DNA of 47,384 nt from Candidatus Avisuccinivibrio pullicola (GCA_018713485.1 DVOQ01000040.1:1-47384); one strand, 5' to 3'. Shown: positions 33,321-41,843, numbered from the stretch's first letter. Made by a program: numbers and translations. Notes: generated by a model not told the origin, from the sequence alone.

Positions 33321-34292
33321 GTGAGCTGTGAAAGGCTGTATTTAGCTCCCATGGAGGGAGTGTGCGATCCCCCGATGCGCAAGGTGCTCTGCGCCGTAGG
33401 CGGGTATGACGAGTGTTTTTCGGAATTTATCCGGGTGAGCGATGTGGTGCTGCCGTATAAGACGCTCTGGCGGGAGGTGCCTGAACTCAGAGAGGGCGGT
33501 AAGACCCCGGACGGTACGCCGGTGCGCGTGCAGCTCCTCGGGGATCGTCCCGGGCTTATGGCCCGCACTGCCAAACGGGCTGAGGAAATAGGGGCTAAGG
33601 CCATTGACATCAATTTCGGCTGTCCCTCGCGCTTTGTCCATCACGCAGGTTCCATGCTCCTTAAGGAGCCGTCCTTAATGCATGAGATTGTGGCGCGGGT
33701 GCGTGACATCCTCGAGCCTGAGACCCTGCTTTCGGTAAAGGTGCGTTTAGGCTTTGAAAGCAAGCACGAGGCGCCTGACATCGTGCAGGCGATAGCGGTG
33801 CCCGGCGTCAATGAGATCATCGTGCATGCGCGCACGCGCAAGGAGCTGTACCGCGAGGAATGCCTCGACTGGAGCGCCCTCGCCCCTCTTCATGAATTTG
33901 CGGGGGAGGCGGTGCTCGTCGCTAACGGCGAGATCGTCTCTTTGGACAGCGCTCTTGAATGCATGCGCCTTTCAGGGTGCAGGCGGCTCATGATAGGTCG
34001 CGGAGCGCTTATGGTCCCTAACGCCGGGCATGTCGTCAAAGACGGGGCAGAGCCACTTTCCAATTCTGAGCTTCTGCAGGTGGCCCTGAGCTTCATGGAT
34101 GAACTGGAGGCGCGGCATTTCCCCGAAAAATCGGTCATGGACCGTCTTAAGCAGTTCCTGGGGTTTGCCCGTCGCCATAATCCGGAGCTGACGCAATTTT
34201 TTAAGAGAGTGTGCAAAATCGGCAGTGCCTCACAGGCAAGGGAGCTTCTCGATGTTACGATAGAGAGAGGATTTCCTCTGACTGTGGAATAA
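33321..34292 (+). CDS. dusC: tRNA-dihydrouridine(16) synthase DusC
   Basis: 323 residues. FMN-dependent reduction of tRNA uridine. LYLAPMEGVCDPPMR, FIRVSD, VRVQLLGDRP, DINFGCPSRFVHHAG (catalytic Cys in GCPS), SVKVRLGF, IIVHARTR, VANGEI and LMIGRGALMVPN are all Dus landmarks, and LAPMEGV with PELREGGKTPDGTPVRVQLLG-type sequence favours DusC over DusA or DusB. The GTG at 33321 has GAGGT five bases upstream; an ATG at 33309 is the alternative. It is the first gene of a six-gene run with gaps of no more than 22 bases. Confidence 0.92.
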   Translation: MSCERLYLAPMEGVCDPPMRKVLCAVGGYDECFSEFIRVSDVVLPYKTLWREVPELREGGKTPDGTPVRVQLLGDRPGLMARTAKRAEEIGAKAIDINFGCPSRFVHHAGSMLLKEPSLMHEIVARVRDILEPETLLSVKVRLGFESKHEAPDIVQAIAVPGVNEIIVHARTRKELYREECLDWSALAPLHEFAGEAVLVANGEIVSLDSALECMRLSGCRRLMIGRGALMVPNAGHVVKDGAEPLSNSELLQVALSFMDELEARHFPEKSVMDRLKQFLGFARRHNPELTQFFKRVCKIGSASQARELLDVTIERGFPLTVE

Positions 34293-34296
34293 GGTC

Positions 34297-34827
34297 ATGC
34301 AAATTGCGAACTTCTCTCTTAGGTTCCTCGCTCTGAGTGCGGCGCTTATCCTGTGCGCACCTGCCTACAGCGATGCGGCTCTCGACCGCGCCCTGTCACA
34401 GAACAGTGCCGTGGGCTTTACCGTAGTGCCCTTTCCGCCGGTACCCGAGAACTGGACGCAGGCCGTGGTGGGTAATGCCGTGGAGTATTACAGCCCCGTG
34501 CCGCGGGGCAAAAAGGTTTCCGACAGCGTAGTGCGCATCACCTATACCCGTAATACGGGAGGCAGGGATGCGCTCGGCTATATCAATGACTATGCCGCCA
34601 AAAGCCGCTGTGATACTACCTCCAAGGTCGGACGCGGTTTCTATACCACCGCCTGTCCCGAGATCAACACGTATGCGGTGGCGATCGGAGAGAAGGACAA
34701 TCTCTATCTCATTGAACTTACCGGCGTTTACGATAACCGCTGTCAGGCCCTGATTGAGGATTACGTCAGAACCATCATCACCGGCAAGCATACTTTTATT
34801 GATCGCTATATCGGCGACGTGGAGTAG
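34297..34827 (+). CDS. Secreted protein of unknown family
   Basis: 176 residues, not recognised. A signal peptide (LRFLALSAALILCAPAYSDA) precedes a small domain with three or four Cys residues (SRCDTTSK, TTACPE, NRCQAL), probably disulfide-bonded in the periplasm. EYYSPVPRGKKVSDSVVRITYTR and IGEKDNLYLIELTG suggest a mixed beta fold. It lies four bases after dusC and four before the WYL regulator. Confidence 0.7.
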   Translation: MQIANFSLRFLALSAALILCAPAYSDAALDRALSQNSAVGFTVVPFPPVPENWTQAVVGNAVEYYSPVPRGKKVSDSVVRITYTRNTGGRDALGYINDYAAKSRCDTTSKVGRGFYTTACPEINTYAVAIGEKDNLYLIELTGVYDNRCQALIEDYVRTIITGKHTFIDRYIGDVE

Positions 34828-34831
34828 CGCT

Positions 34832-35797
34832 ATGACAAGGGCTATGGATCAGGACGCTAACTATGGCAGTAAGCTGTTAAAACTCTTCAGGATGCTGATG
34901 GCGGACAGCCGTCCTCATTACCTGACCGATCTGGCCCTAAAGCTCAACTGCTCCAGGCAGACGGTGATGAGGATGATGGATGTCATCGGCGCGGAACTGG
35001 GAACGAATCTGGAGACCGGCAAGGAAGGACGTAACCGCTACTATAAAATCCGGACGCGCCACAGAGGACTGCGCATTCCCGACTCAGAGGAGCTGGCCTT
35101 TATCGAGATCTGCCGTGATCTGGCCCGCCCCTACCTGCCCGAGCAGATCCGTCTGCGCCTTAACGAATATCTTCACCGCCTCTCCTGCCTGCGCCTCGGC
35201 TTTGATCCGGAACCGCCCACGGGCTTTAGCTTCAGTTCCAAGGGCTATATTAACTACACGCCCTTTTATGACACCATTCTTACCCTCTTAAAGGCTATCG
35301 CCGATCGGCGGGTCACTCAGCTTGAATATCAGTCTCCATGGGATCAGGAGCCTAAGAAACATATCTTTGCACCAGCGACCATCGTCTCGCAGAACGGCGC
35401 TCTGTACGCTTACGGTGCCTCGGTCAGCGCAGACGGCGCCACGCTGCGTCACCCCGTGCTCTATTCCGTGCACCGTATTGTTTCGGTAAAGGTAACGCGG
35501 CATTGTATCAGCTGTCAGTTGCCGGTTCTGGATGAGGACAGTTTCGGACTGCCCTTCCATCCGAGGCGCACATACGAGATCGTGTTTGCCGCCGGGGCGG
35601 CAGCGGTCTACGTAAAAGAGCGCATTTTTACCGGGCATCAGTCCCTTGAGGAGCTCGGGGACGGGGCGGTGAAGCTGACGCTTACCACCACTTCCTCCCT
35701 GGAGCTTGAAGCCTGGGTGCGCAGTTTCGGTGACGCCGTGCTTTCCTTTAAGGAAGTGGACGCAAAGACAGAGGCCGCGAGCAGGGAGCGTAAGTGA
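34832..35797 (+). CDS. WYL-domain transcriptional regulator
   Basis: 321 residues. The N-terminal helix-turn-helix (SKLLKLFRMLMADSRPHYLTDLALKLNCSRQTVMRMMDVI) is of the type found in YafY-like regulators. Residues about 165-250 form a WYL-like domain (ITQLEYQS-type VTQLEYQS, FAPATIVSQNGALYAYG, YSVHRIVSVKV), which senses ligands such as nucleotides in studied members. The ATG at 34832 has GGAG eight bases upstream; a longer upstream start overlaps the preceding gene and lacks support. Its TGA overlaps the GTG of the next gene. Confidence 0.83.
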   Translation: MTRAMDQDANYGSKLLKLFRMLMADSRPHYLTDLALKLNCSRQTVMRMMDVIGAELGTNLETGKEGRNRYYKIRTRHRGLRIPDSEELAFIEICRDLARPYLPEQIRLRLNEYLHRLSCLRLGFDPEPPTGFSFSSKGYINYTPFYDTILTLLKAIADRRVTQLEYQSPWDQEPKKHIFAPATIVSQNGALYAYGASVSADGATLRHPVLYSVHRIVSVKVTRHCISCQLPVLDEDSFGLPFHPRRTYEIVFAAGAAAVYVKERIFTGHQSLEELGDGAVKLTLTTTSSLELEAWVRSFGDAVLSFKEVDAKTEAASRERK

Positions 35798-37332
35798 GCC
35801 GTCCCTATATCAAGCCCTCGTTTCTGAAGCCGGTCTGTCTTACGGCTAAGGCGATAGAGGGACTCATTCATACCCTGCCGCCTCAGAGCACGGTGCTTAT
35901 CGTGGATGCGGCCGGCATGGGACGGCACTATGTCAGTGAGGTAAAGCAGGCAGGTCTGCTGCCCCTTGCTATTTTTATCCGTCACGAAGGCTATCTGCCG
36001 CCGCACCTTAAAATAGAGCTTTTAAAGTCGCGCGAGTTTTTCCATGGTCAGGCGCCGGTGCTGGAGCTGAGCGCTGAGGAGTTCTATACCATGTGCGCGG
36101 GCCTGAAGCCCGTGGCCCTGGTGGCAGGTTCCGCGCCGGCCCTGAGCGTGCTTGATGAAGGAGCGCGCCAAGCGGGTCTTGATTACGCCGATCCCCGCAC
36201 CGCGCCGCTGCGCTATCAGTCCGCATCTCTGCTCAGGGCCTCCCTCAGGGCAGGTCTTGCAGTGCATCCTTTCTATGAGGTGCACTGTGCAGCCGATGTC
36301 CTGCCTGCCATGCATGAATGCGGTAACGGGCCATGGCTTATCCGTGAGCTCTGCTATACGGGGCGGGAGCTTACGCATGCCGTAGGCAGCCTCGGGGAGG
36401 CTCTTGAGCTTACGGAGAGGCTGTTAAACAAAGGCAGCTGGCCTTTGGCGGTATCCCCGGCCCTTGAGGAGCCGCTTTACGCCCTGTGCGTGCAAAAACA
36501 CGCAGGCCGTCTGGAGCTTACGGGAGCGTGGAGTTACAGCTTAAGTCCCTCCTTAGGCCTGGAATACGCGGCGCTGACATTGGAGGAAGATCCCTTCTCA
36601 GGGAGAATGCAGACGCTGCGGGCGTTTGCAGAGCGCGTCCTTGAGGTTATGCAACTCAGGCACGGCCCTGCCTCCATTAAAATCCGGATGGGTGCAGAAG
36701 GCCCCGCGCTCTATGAGGCCGCGGCCACCCTGCCGGAGGGCTTTCTGCCACCGGGCGCACTTGATCTGTGTCTTGGGCAGCACTTTTCAGATAGCGCTTT
36801 AAGGACGCTGACCCGTCCCCGTGAGGATGAGACGTGTCCTCTTAACTACTGGCCGCTTGCCCATGCCGTGAGTCTGCCGCTTTACAATCTTACGCAGCAG
36901 GGACGCGTCAGGGATATCCCCTTATATGCCCTTTTAAAGCATCTGAAAAGCAGGGCGTTCTTTTATGTGACGGTGTCCATAGACGATGATCTGCTCCCCG
37001 GTTTCGGGATTAAGGGGCTTCTCGGTGAGGTGATGCTCGTTAACAGTTTTGCCCCGGAGTTAAGTTACGAGAAGGCGGCGCTCGAAAGGCTCCTTAAAAG
37101 TGCCCCCAATGCCCTGGTGAGCACCGTGAAGTTTTCCCTGCCCTCCCTTACGCTTAGGAGCGTGAGGTTAAGCCGTACCTTTGAGGGCGGTTCTTTAAGT
37201 GACTTTATCGGTTTCGCCGCCGCGTGCCGTCCCGCTTTCGGGCGCTCTGTGGTATCTTTGCAGGGGGCAGAGAGCCGTGATCTCCTGCCCCTGACCCTGG
37301 TGCTCCGTGCACTGTCCTATTCCATACACTAA
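35794..37332 (+). CDS. Degenerate ATP-grasp-like protein
   Basis: 512 residues, soluble, no exact family recognised. The first 300 residues follow the plan of carboxylate-amine ATP-grasp ligases: a Rossmann-like N-domain (STVLIVDAAGMGRHYVSEVKQAG), a lid-like stretch (YQSASLLRASLRAGLAVHPFYEV), a segment SWPLAVSPALEE where active enzymes have a Lys in a VVKP-type motif, and LEVMQLRHGPASIKIRMGAEGPALYEAAATLPEG where they have LGIxxGPxHxEV and ExxxRxxG. The ATP-binding Lys and the final Glu/Arg are missing, so ligase activity is doubtful. The last 150 residues resemble the C-terminal domain of such ligases only loosely. The GTG start is coupled (GTGA) to the WYL regulator, suggesting a shared role. 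Confidence 0.5.
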   Translation: MSRPYIKPSFLKPVCLTAKAIEGLIHTLPPQSTVLIVDAAGMGRHYVSEVKQAGLLPLAIFIRHEGYLPPHLKIELLKSREFFHGQAPVLELSAEEFYTMCAGLKPVALVAGSAPALSVLDEGARQAGLDYADPRTAPLRYQSASLLRASLRAGLAVHPFYEVHCAADVLPAMHECGNGPWLIRELCYTGRELTHAVGSLGEALELTERLLNKGSWPLAVSPALEEPLYALCVQKHAGRLELTGAWSYSLSPSLGLEYAALTLEEDPFSGRMQTLRAFAERVLEVMQLRHGPASIKIRMGAEGPALYEAAATLPEGFLPPGALDLCLGQHFSDSALRTLTRPREDETCPLNYWPLAHAVSLPLYNLTQQGRVRDIPLYALLKHLKSRAFFYVTVSIDDDLLPGFGIKGLLGEVMLVNSFAPELSYEKAALERLLKSAPNALVSTVKFSLPSLTLRSVRLSRTFEGGSLSDFIGFAAACRPAFGRSVVSLQGAESRDLLPLTLVLRALSYSIH

Positions 37333-37354
37333 GCTGGACTTACCGAGGTGAGTT

Positions 37355-39220
37355 ATGTCATTGCGCTTTTCGCTGCTGACGCTTGTAAGTTTAGGTTTTC
37401 TTTCGCTGTCGGCTATTGCCAGGGAAGATGCCCTGACCATTTACTATACCAATGACGTGCACGGTTATGTTCAGGAGGAGGGCGCTGTTGATCTCGCTAA
37501 GATCGCGGCTCTGCATAAGGACAGTCCTGAGAGCCTCCTTGTGGATACGGGGGATTTTCTGCAGGGGGCGCCGCTGGCTTCCATCACGCGGGGCAGGTCC
37601 GTGGTGGAACTCATGAACAGAGCCGGTTATGACGTCGTGACGCTTGGCAATCACGAATTTGACTATGGACAGGCGACCTTAAAAGAGCGCCTTGCCGAGG
37701 CTGAGTTTGCGGTCGTGGCGGCCAACATCCTTGAAAACGGGCAGTATTTCACGGGACTGGGGCATGCCGTGTACGAGGTGGGCGGTATAAAGGTGGGCTT
37801 TTTCGGGCTGACTACCACCTATACCCCTGAAGCCACGGCGCCGGCCAATATCGCGGGACTCACCTTTGAAAACGAGATTGAGTGCGCCAAACGGGAGATT
37901 GCCGCTCTTGAGAACGCCGGAGCGGAGCTTATCGTGGGGCTCTGCCATTTAGGAGAACAGGGCGTGCCCTGTACTTCCACAGAACTGGCCGCGGCCTTAA
38001 CGGGGGACTATCAGGGCCGTCTTGATGTCATTCTCGACGGTCACAATCACCGTCTGGAAAACGACGTGGTCAACGGCGTGCTTATCGCGCAGACCGGCAC
38101 GGCCTTAACGCATGTCGGACGTCTTACGGTCAGCCGTGAGGGAAATAGCTTTAAACTCAGCAACACGCTGCTAGGGGCTGCGGATGTGGAGGGAGTAATA
38201 CCTGACAGCGAGGTAAGCTCACAGATTGCCATGGAAAAAAGCGCGCTTCAGGATGTGATGAACGTGCCTCTGACCTCCTCGCCCGTCCCGCTGTGGGGCG
38301 GCTGGGTGGGTAATCTCGCTCCGGCCCGCTATGCCGAGACGAATTTAGGCGATCTCATCTGCGACGTGCTGCGCCACGAGGCGGTCACCGCCCTCAGGCG
38401 CGAGGGGATCGATCCTTCACGTATCGTCGCGGTGGCCAACGGCGGCGGTATGCGCGACAGTCTGCCCCGCGGCACGCTGACGGCAGGAGATCTGCTCTCC
38501 GTGCTGCCTTTTGCCAATCAGCTCATCATTAAAAAATTAAGTCCCGCCGATCTCTATGCGCTCTTTGAGATTTCAGCGCGGGTCTTTAAGGGCGTGGATG
38601 AAAACGGCGTTCTGGATTTTAATGATGAAACGGGTGCCTTCCTGCAGGTGTCGGGTCTTAAGGTCATTCTTGATCCGGATGCTACAGGCAGGGTAAGGGA
38701 GATCCGTCTTGCCGACACGGGTGAGCTCCTTGCGCGTGAGGACAGGGAGCGCTCTCTTTACGTGGTCGCTAACAGCTATATCATGGGCGGGGGCAATGAC
38801 TACACGCTTCTGGGCACGCTTCCTGAATATCTGGCCATCGGCTTTGAGTACGAGGCGGTGCGCGCCTATCTTGCATCGCATCCCCTGGGCATTACCGGTT
38901 ATTTTAAGGAGGACGGGCGTATCCGCTACCGCTCGCAGCAGTATGAGGGCGGTAACTATACCGCGAGGCTGCGTTTTGAGTGTGAGTCCGGCGTTCACGG
39001 GCTGCAGAGTGCGGTGCTGCTGATAGACGGACGCACCGTGCGGACCGTGCGCTCCGATCCCGAGGGCTTCGTGACCCTGACCTTAAGCGAGGGCAGTCAC
39101 AGCGTGAGTGTGCAGGGCATGGAGCAGGCGGTGCTCGTCTCCAACTATCTCGGTATTGGGCTTGTCGAGGATCGCTACCGTGAGATCCCCGTGCTCCGGG
39201 TAAATCATGTGCATCCGTAA
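37355..39220 (+). CDS. Secreted 5'-nucleotidase (UshA family)
   Basis: 621 residues with a signal peptide (FSLLTLVSLGFLSLSAIA). The metallophosphatase domain carries YYTNDVHGYV, DTGDFLQGAP, GNHEFDYG, CHLGEQG and LDGHNHR; the 5'-nucleotidase C-terminal domain spans about residues 320-520 (NLGDLICDVLRHEA, NGGGMRDSL, LPFANQL, NSYIMGGGNDYT). It should hydrolyse nucleotides in the periplasm. About 85 residues beyond the usual end (from about 535) form an extra beta-rich domain (RLRFECESG, SAVLLIDGRTVRTV, GFVTLTLSEG). GAGGTGA precedes the ATG. The nucleotide link fits a nearby regulator that may sense nucleotides. Confidence 0.88.
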   Translation: MSLRFSLLTLVSLGFLSLSAIAREDALTIYYTNDVHGYVQEEGAVDLAKIAALHKDSPESLLVDTGDFLQGAPLASITRGRSVVELMNRAGYDVVTLGNHEFDYGQATLKERLAEAEFAVVAANILENGQYFTGLGHAVYEVGGIKVGFFGLTTTYTPEATAPANIAGLTFENEIECAKREIAALENAGAELIVGLCHLGEQGVPCTSTELAAALTGDYQGRLDVILDGHNHRLENDVVNGVLIAQTGTALTHVGRLTVSREGNSFKLSNTLLGAADVEGVIPDSEVSSQIAMEKSALQDVMNVPLTSSPVPLWGGWVGNLAPARYAETNLGDLICDVLRHEAVTALRREGIDPSRIVAVANGGGMRDSLPRGTLTAGDLLSVLPFANQLIIKKLSPADLYALFEISARVFKGVDENGVLDFNDETGAFLQVSGLKVILDPDATGRVREIRLADTGELLAREDRERSLYVVANSYIMGGGNDYTLLGTLPEYLAIGFEYEAVRAYLASHPLGITGYFKEDGRIRYRSQQYEGGNYTARLRFECESGVHGLQSAVLLIDGRTVRTVRSDPEGFVTLTLSEGSHSVSVQGMEQAVLVSNYLGIGLVEDRYREIPVLRVNHVHP

Positions 39221-39536
39221 GCGCATCCTTCAGGCAGCCCTTCTCGGTCTCACTCTGCTCTGTATCAGCGGGAGTTCGGTGGCGGTGCGTTATACGACGC
39301 GGACGGAGGTGGAGGCCGCAAAGAGTTCCTCTGCGCTCTGGCAGAGACGGGAGGTGCCGCCCTCTGCAGAGAAGCGAGGAGAAAGAAACCCTCCTGCAGC
39401 GGTAACGGAGGATTCCTCCGCTCAGGAAAGCTCCCCTTCGGAGAGGGTGCTGAAGGACCGCTACCGTGAGAGACTGCGTCAGGGACCTTCCTTCGTGAAA
39501 AAACCCGTTACTACGGATATACCTGCTAAGCCCTAA
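39207..39536 (+). CDS. Small secreted protein of unknown family
   Basis: 109 residues. A clear signal peptide (KRILQAALLGLTLLCISGSSVAV) is followed by a charged, Ser/Pro/Glu/Arg-rich, low-complexity chain with no fold I recognise. The ATG overlaps the end of the 5'-nucleotidase gene by 14 bases, so it is translated with it. Confidence 0.6.
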   Translation: MCIRKRILQAALLGLTLLCISGSSVAVRYTTRTEVEAAKSSSALWQRREVPPSAEKRGERNPPAAVTEDSSAQESSPSERVLKDRYRERLRQGPSFVKKPVTTDIPAKP

Positions 39537-39577
39537 AGTGCTGTGTACGCTAGTGAGTGCCGGCAGCGCTCTAAAAA

Positions 39578-39601
39578 ACAGTTGAATGGTTGCTCAACTG
39601 T
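39578..39601. promoter_or_regulatory. ArsR/SmtB-like operator 1
   Basis: ACAGTTGA (39578-39585) and TCAACTGT (39594-39601) form a perfect 8-bp inverted repeat with an 8-base spacer (TTGAATG...TGCTCAA core). It lies across the -35 region of the promoter with TATAAT at 39615-39620. Confidence 0.65.
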
Positions 39602-39614
39602 CCTGCTTTAGATC

Positions 39615-39620
39615 TATAAT
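39615..39620 (+). promoter_or_regulatory. -10 of the metal-efflux operon
   Basis: TATAAT between the two operators. No good -35 is visible at 16-18 bases (TTGCTC at 39590 is 19 bases away), which fits a promoter depending on or blocked by a bound regulator. Confidence 0.6.
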
Positions 39621-39629
39621 TCCCTTAAC

Positions 39630-39649
39630 AGTTGAGTGAACACTCAACT
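39630..39649. promoter_or_regulatory. ArsR/SmtB-like operator 2
   Basis: AGTTGAGTG-AA-CACTCAACT is a perfect 9-2-9 inverted repeat just after the -10, over the likely start site. Arm sequence is shared with operator 1 and resembles SmtB/CadC/CzrA sites, so metal-relieved repression of the HMA/P-type ATPase operon is likely. No ArsR-family gene is in the window. Confidence 0.7.
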
Positions 39650-39684
39650 ATTTCCGCAATACTTAGCCCCCAAAGGAGGGTGTT

Positions 39685-39912
39685 ATGAAATTACGCTGTG
39701 ATATTCAGGGACTGGATTGTCCGCACTGCGCGCTGAAGCTTGAGAAACTCATCAGGGAAGCTGAGGGAATTGAGGACGCCGCCATTAACTTTACGGCCCG
39801 ACTCCTCGTGCTGACCGTGCCTGAGGACAGCGATGAGGATGCGCTGGTGGAGAAAGTGCAGGCCATCGCCGATGCTTTTGAAGACGGGATCACAGTGGAG
39901 ATCCGCGACTAA
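39685..39912 (+). CDS. Heavy-metal-associated (HMA) domain protein
   Basis: 75 residues: a stand-alone HMA domain with the metal-binding GLDCPHCALKLE near the N-terminus, of the kind usually fused to the front of Zn/Cd ATPases. The next gene encodes such an ATPase without its own HMA domain, so this protein probably hands metal to it or acts as its detached sensor domain. AAAGGAGGGTG precedes the ATG. Confidence 0.85.
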   Translation: MKLRCDIQGLDCPHCALKLEKLIREAEGIEDAAINFTARLLVLTVPEDSDEDALVEKVQAIADAFEDGITVEIRD

Positions 39913-39947
39913 GGGGCAGAGGTTAAAACGCGGACGGGAGGTGGACG

Positions 39948-41834
39948 ATGGGAATTTTAAAGAGCGTAAGTCAAGGGGAGAGGTGGATCCTGGGGCTCTC
40001 CCTGACCATGATGTTGCTGCTCCTGATTTTCAGGGCGGAAATTCCTAAGGCTCTGGCGGCGGGGATGTGCGTTATCATGTACTGTGCCGTAGCCTATGAC
40101 GTGGTGTTTGAGGCCTTTAAGACCCTCTTTAAGCGTCACCGCATGTCTGAGCAGTTTTTAATGACGGTGGCGACTTTCGGTGCCTTTGGGCTGGGCGACT
40201 ATCCTGAGGCGCTGGCGGTGATGATCTTCTACAAGATAGGGGAGATCTTCGAGGAATACGCCTCGGGACGCTCGCATGAGGAAATCACCTCCCTCGTAAA
40301 GCTCAAGCCTTCCTTTGCTAGGCTCGTGCATGAGGATGGCTCTGAGGAAAAGGTTAAACCGCGCAAGGCGAAAATAGGTTCCACCATCCGCGTGCTCGCC
40401 GGCGAGGCCGTGGCCCTCGACGGCTCCCTGAAGGAAGGTCAGGCCTTCGTCAATCTTGCCGCACTGACCGGTGAGTCGCAGCCGGTGACCTTTAAGGCCG
40501 GCGAGGAGATCCCCTCGGGTGGTATCAATCTCTCCGAGGTCATTGAGCTTACCGTCACCCGTGACAGCCGCAATTCATCCATTGCACGCCTTATCAATCT
40601 CATTGAGGACGCAGCAGCTAATAAATCCCGCCCTGAGGCGCTCATCTCACGCTTTGCGGTGTGGTATACCCCCCTCGTGGTCTGTGCCGCCGTCCTGCTC
40701 GCTCTCGTGCCGCTCGTTTTTACCGGGGAGAGTTTTGCCGACTGGACGGAGCGTGCCCTCGTGTTTCTGGTCGTTTCCTGCCCCTGCGCGCTGGTGCTTT
40801 CGGTGCCGCTGTCCTTTTTTGGAGGGATCGGCGTCATCTCCCGCATGGGCGTCATGGTCAAGGGTTCCATCTTCATTGAAAACCTCGCAAGGCTTAAGGC
40901 GCTGTGCTTTGACAAGACCGGCACCGTGACGCGTGGACGCTTTGAAGTCATTGAGACGCAGGATCTTGATAACGCAGCGCTGTCCCTGCTCATGGCTCTC
41001 GAACTTAAGAGCTCGCACCCTGTGGCCGTGGCCGTGGTGGAGTACTGTCAGCGCCTGGGTATCCGTCCCGCTCCTGTAAGTTCGATAAGGGAAGTGGCCG
41101 GGCGCGGTATTGAAGGCGTGTATAACGGGGAGAGGGTGGCGGCCGGCCGGCGCGAGTGGGCCCTGGAAAGCTCTCCTGAGCTGCACATGAGCGCCACAAA
41201 GACCGGCACCGAGATTTATCTGATGCAGGGAGACAGGGTCACGGGACTTGCCGTGCTCTTTGATGAGTTAAAGCCCGAGGCACGGGAGCTCTTTACGCGC
41301 TTAAAGAAGATGGGGATTAAGACCTCACTTATCACCGGAGATCGTCAGGCCGTGGCGGAAGTCATTGCCTCCGAGCTCTCCCCGGATGCCGTTTACGCAG
41401 AACAGCTGCCTGAGGATAAACTCAGCACCTTCAGGGAGATCCGCAACCGGGAGGGACTTACGGGCTTTGTCGGGGACGGCATCAACGACGCTCCCGTGCT
41501 GGCCGCCTCAGATGCGGGCATTGCCATGGGACAGTTCGGATCGGCCGCGGCCGTGGAGGCGGCGGACGTGGTGGTCATGAATGACAGTCTTTCCAAGATT
41601 GCCGAGGCTATCGCTCTTTCGCGCCGGACCCTGAATCTTGCTCTTCAGAACATGGTTTTCGTGATCGCCGCTAAACTTATCATCCTCATTCTGGGGGCTT
41701 TAGGCCTTGCGGGGATCTGGCTGGCCATCGTCGGGGACGTGGGGCTGTGCGTCCTGGCCGTGCTTAATGCCATGCGCGCCCTGACGTGGGTGAAAAAGAG
41801 CTCTGCGTTAACGGCGACACCCGCTGAGGCCTAG
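39948..41834 (+). CDS. Heavy-metal P-type ATPase (Zn/Cd/Pb type)
   Basis: 628 residues. ALTGESQPV (actuator), SCPCALVLSVPLSF (metal-binding CPC), FDKTGTVTRG (phosphorylated Asp), SSHPVAVAV (HP motif), LITGDRQAV and VGDGINDAPVLAASD are intact. IVGDVGLCVLAVLNAMR in the last helix gives the D-x-G of the Zn/Cd/Pb group (P1B-2). The protein should export these metals from the cytoplasm. It has no N-terminal HMA domain, which lies in the preceding gene. GGGAGGTGGA precedes the ATG. Confidence 0.94.
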   Translation: MGILKSVSQGERWILGLSLTMMLLLLIFRAEIPKALAAGMCVIMYCAVAYDVVFEAFKTLFKRHRMSEQFLMTVATFGAFGLGDYPEALAVMIFYKIGEIFEEYASGRSHEEITSLVKLKPSFARLVHEDGSEEKVKPRKAKIGSTIRVLAGEAVALDGSLKEGQAFVNLAALTGESQPVTFKAGEEIPSGGINLSEVIELTVTRDSRNSSIARLINLIEDAAANKSRPEALISRFAVWYTPLVVCAAVLLALVPLVFTGESFADWTERALVFLVVSCPCALVLSVPLSFFGGIGVISRMGVMVKGSIFIENLARLKALCFDKTGTVTRGRFEVIETQDLDNAALSLLMALELKSSHPVAVAVVEYCQRLGIRPAPVSSIREVAGRGIEGVYNGERVAAGRREWALESSPELHMSATKTGTEIYLMQGDRVTGLAVLFDELKPEARELFTRLKKMGIKTSLITGDRQAVAEVIASELSPDAVYAEQLPEDKLSTFREIRNREGLTGFVGDGINDAPVLAASDAGIAMGQFGSAAAVEAADVVVMNDSLSKIAEAIALSRRTLNLALQNMVFVIAAKLIILILGALGLAGIWLAIVGDVGLCVLAVLNAMRALTWVKKSSALTATPAEA

Positions 41835-41843
41835 GGATTTGAT

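Noticed and set aside
40439-41186. Long minus-strand frames opposite the P-type ATPase
   Set aside because: Antisense shadows of a full P-type ATPase; no motifs of their own.
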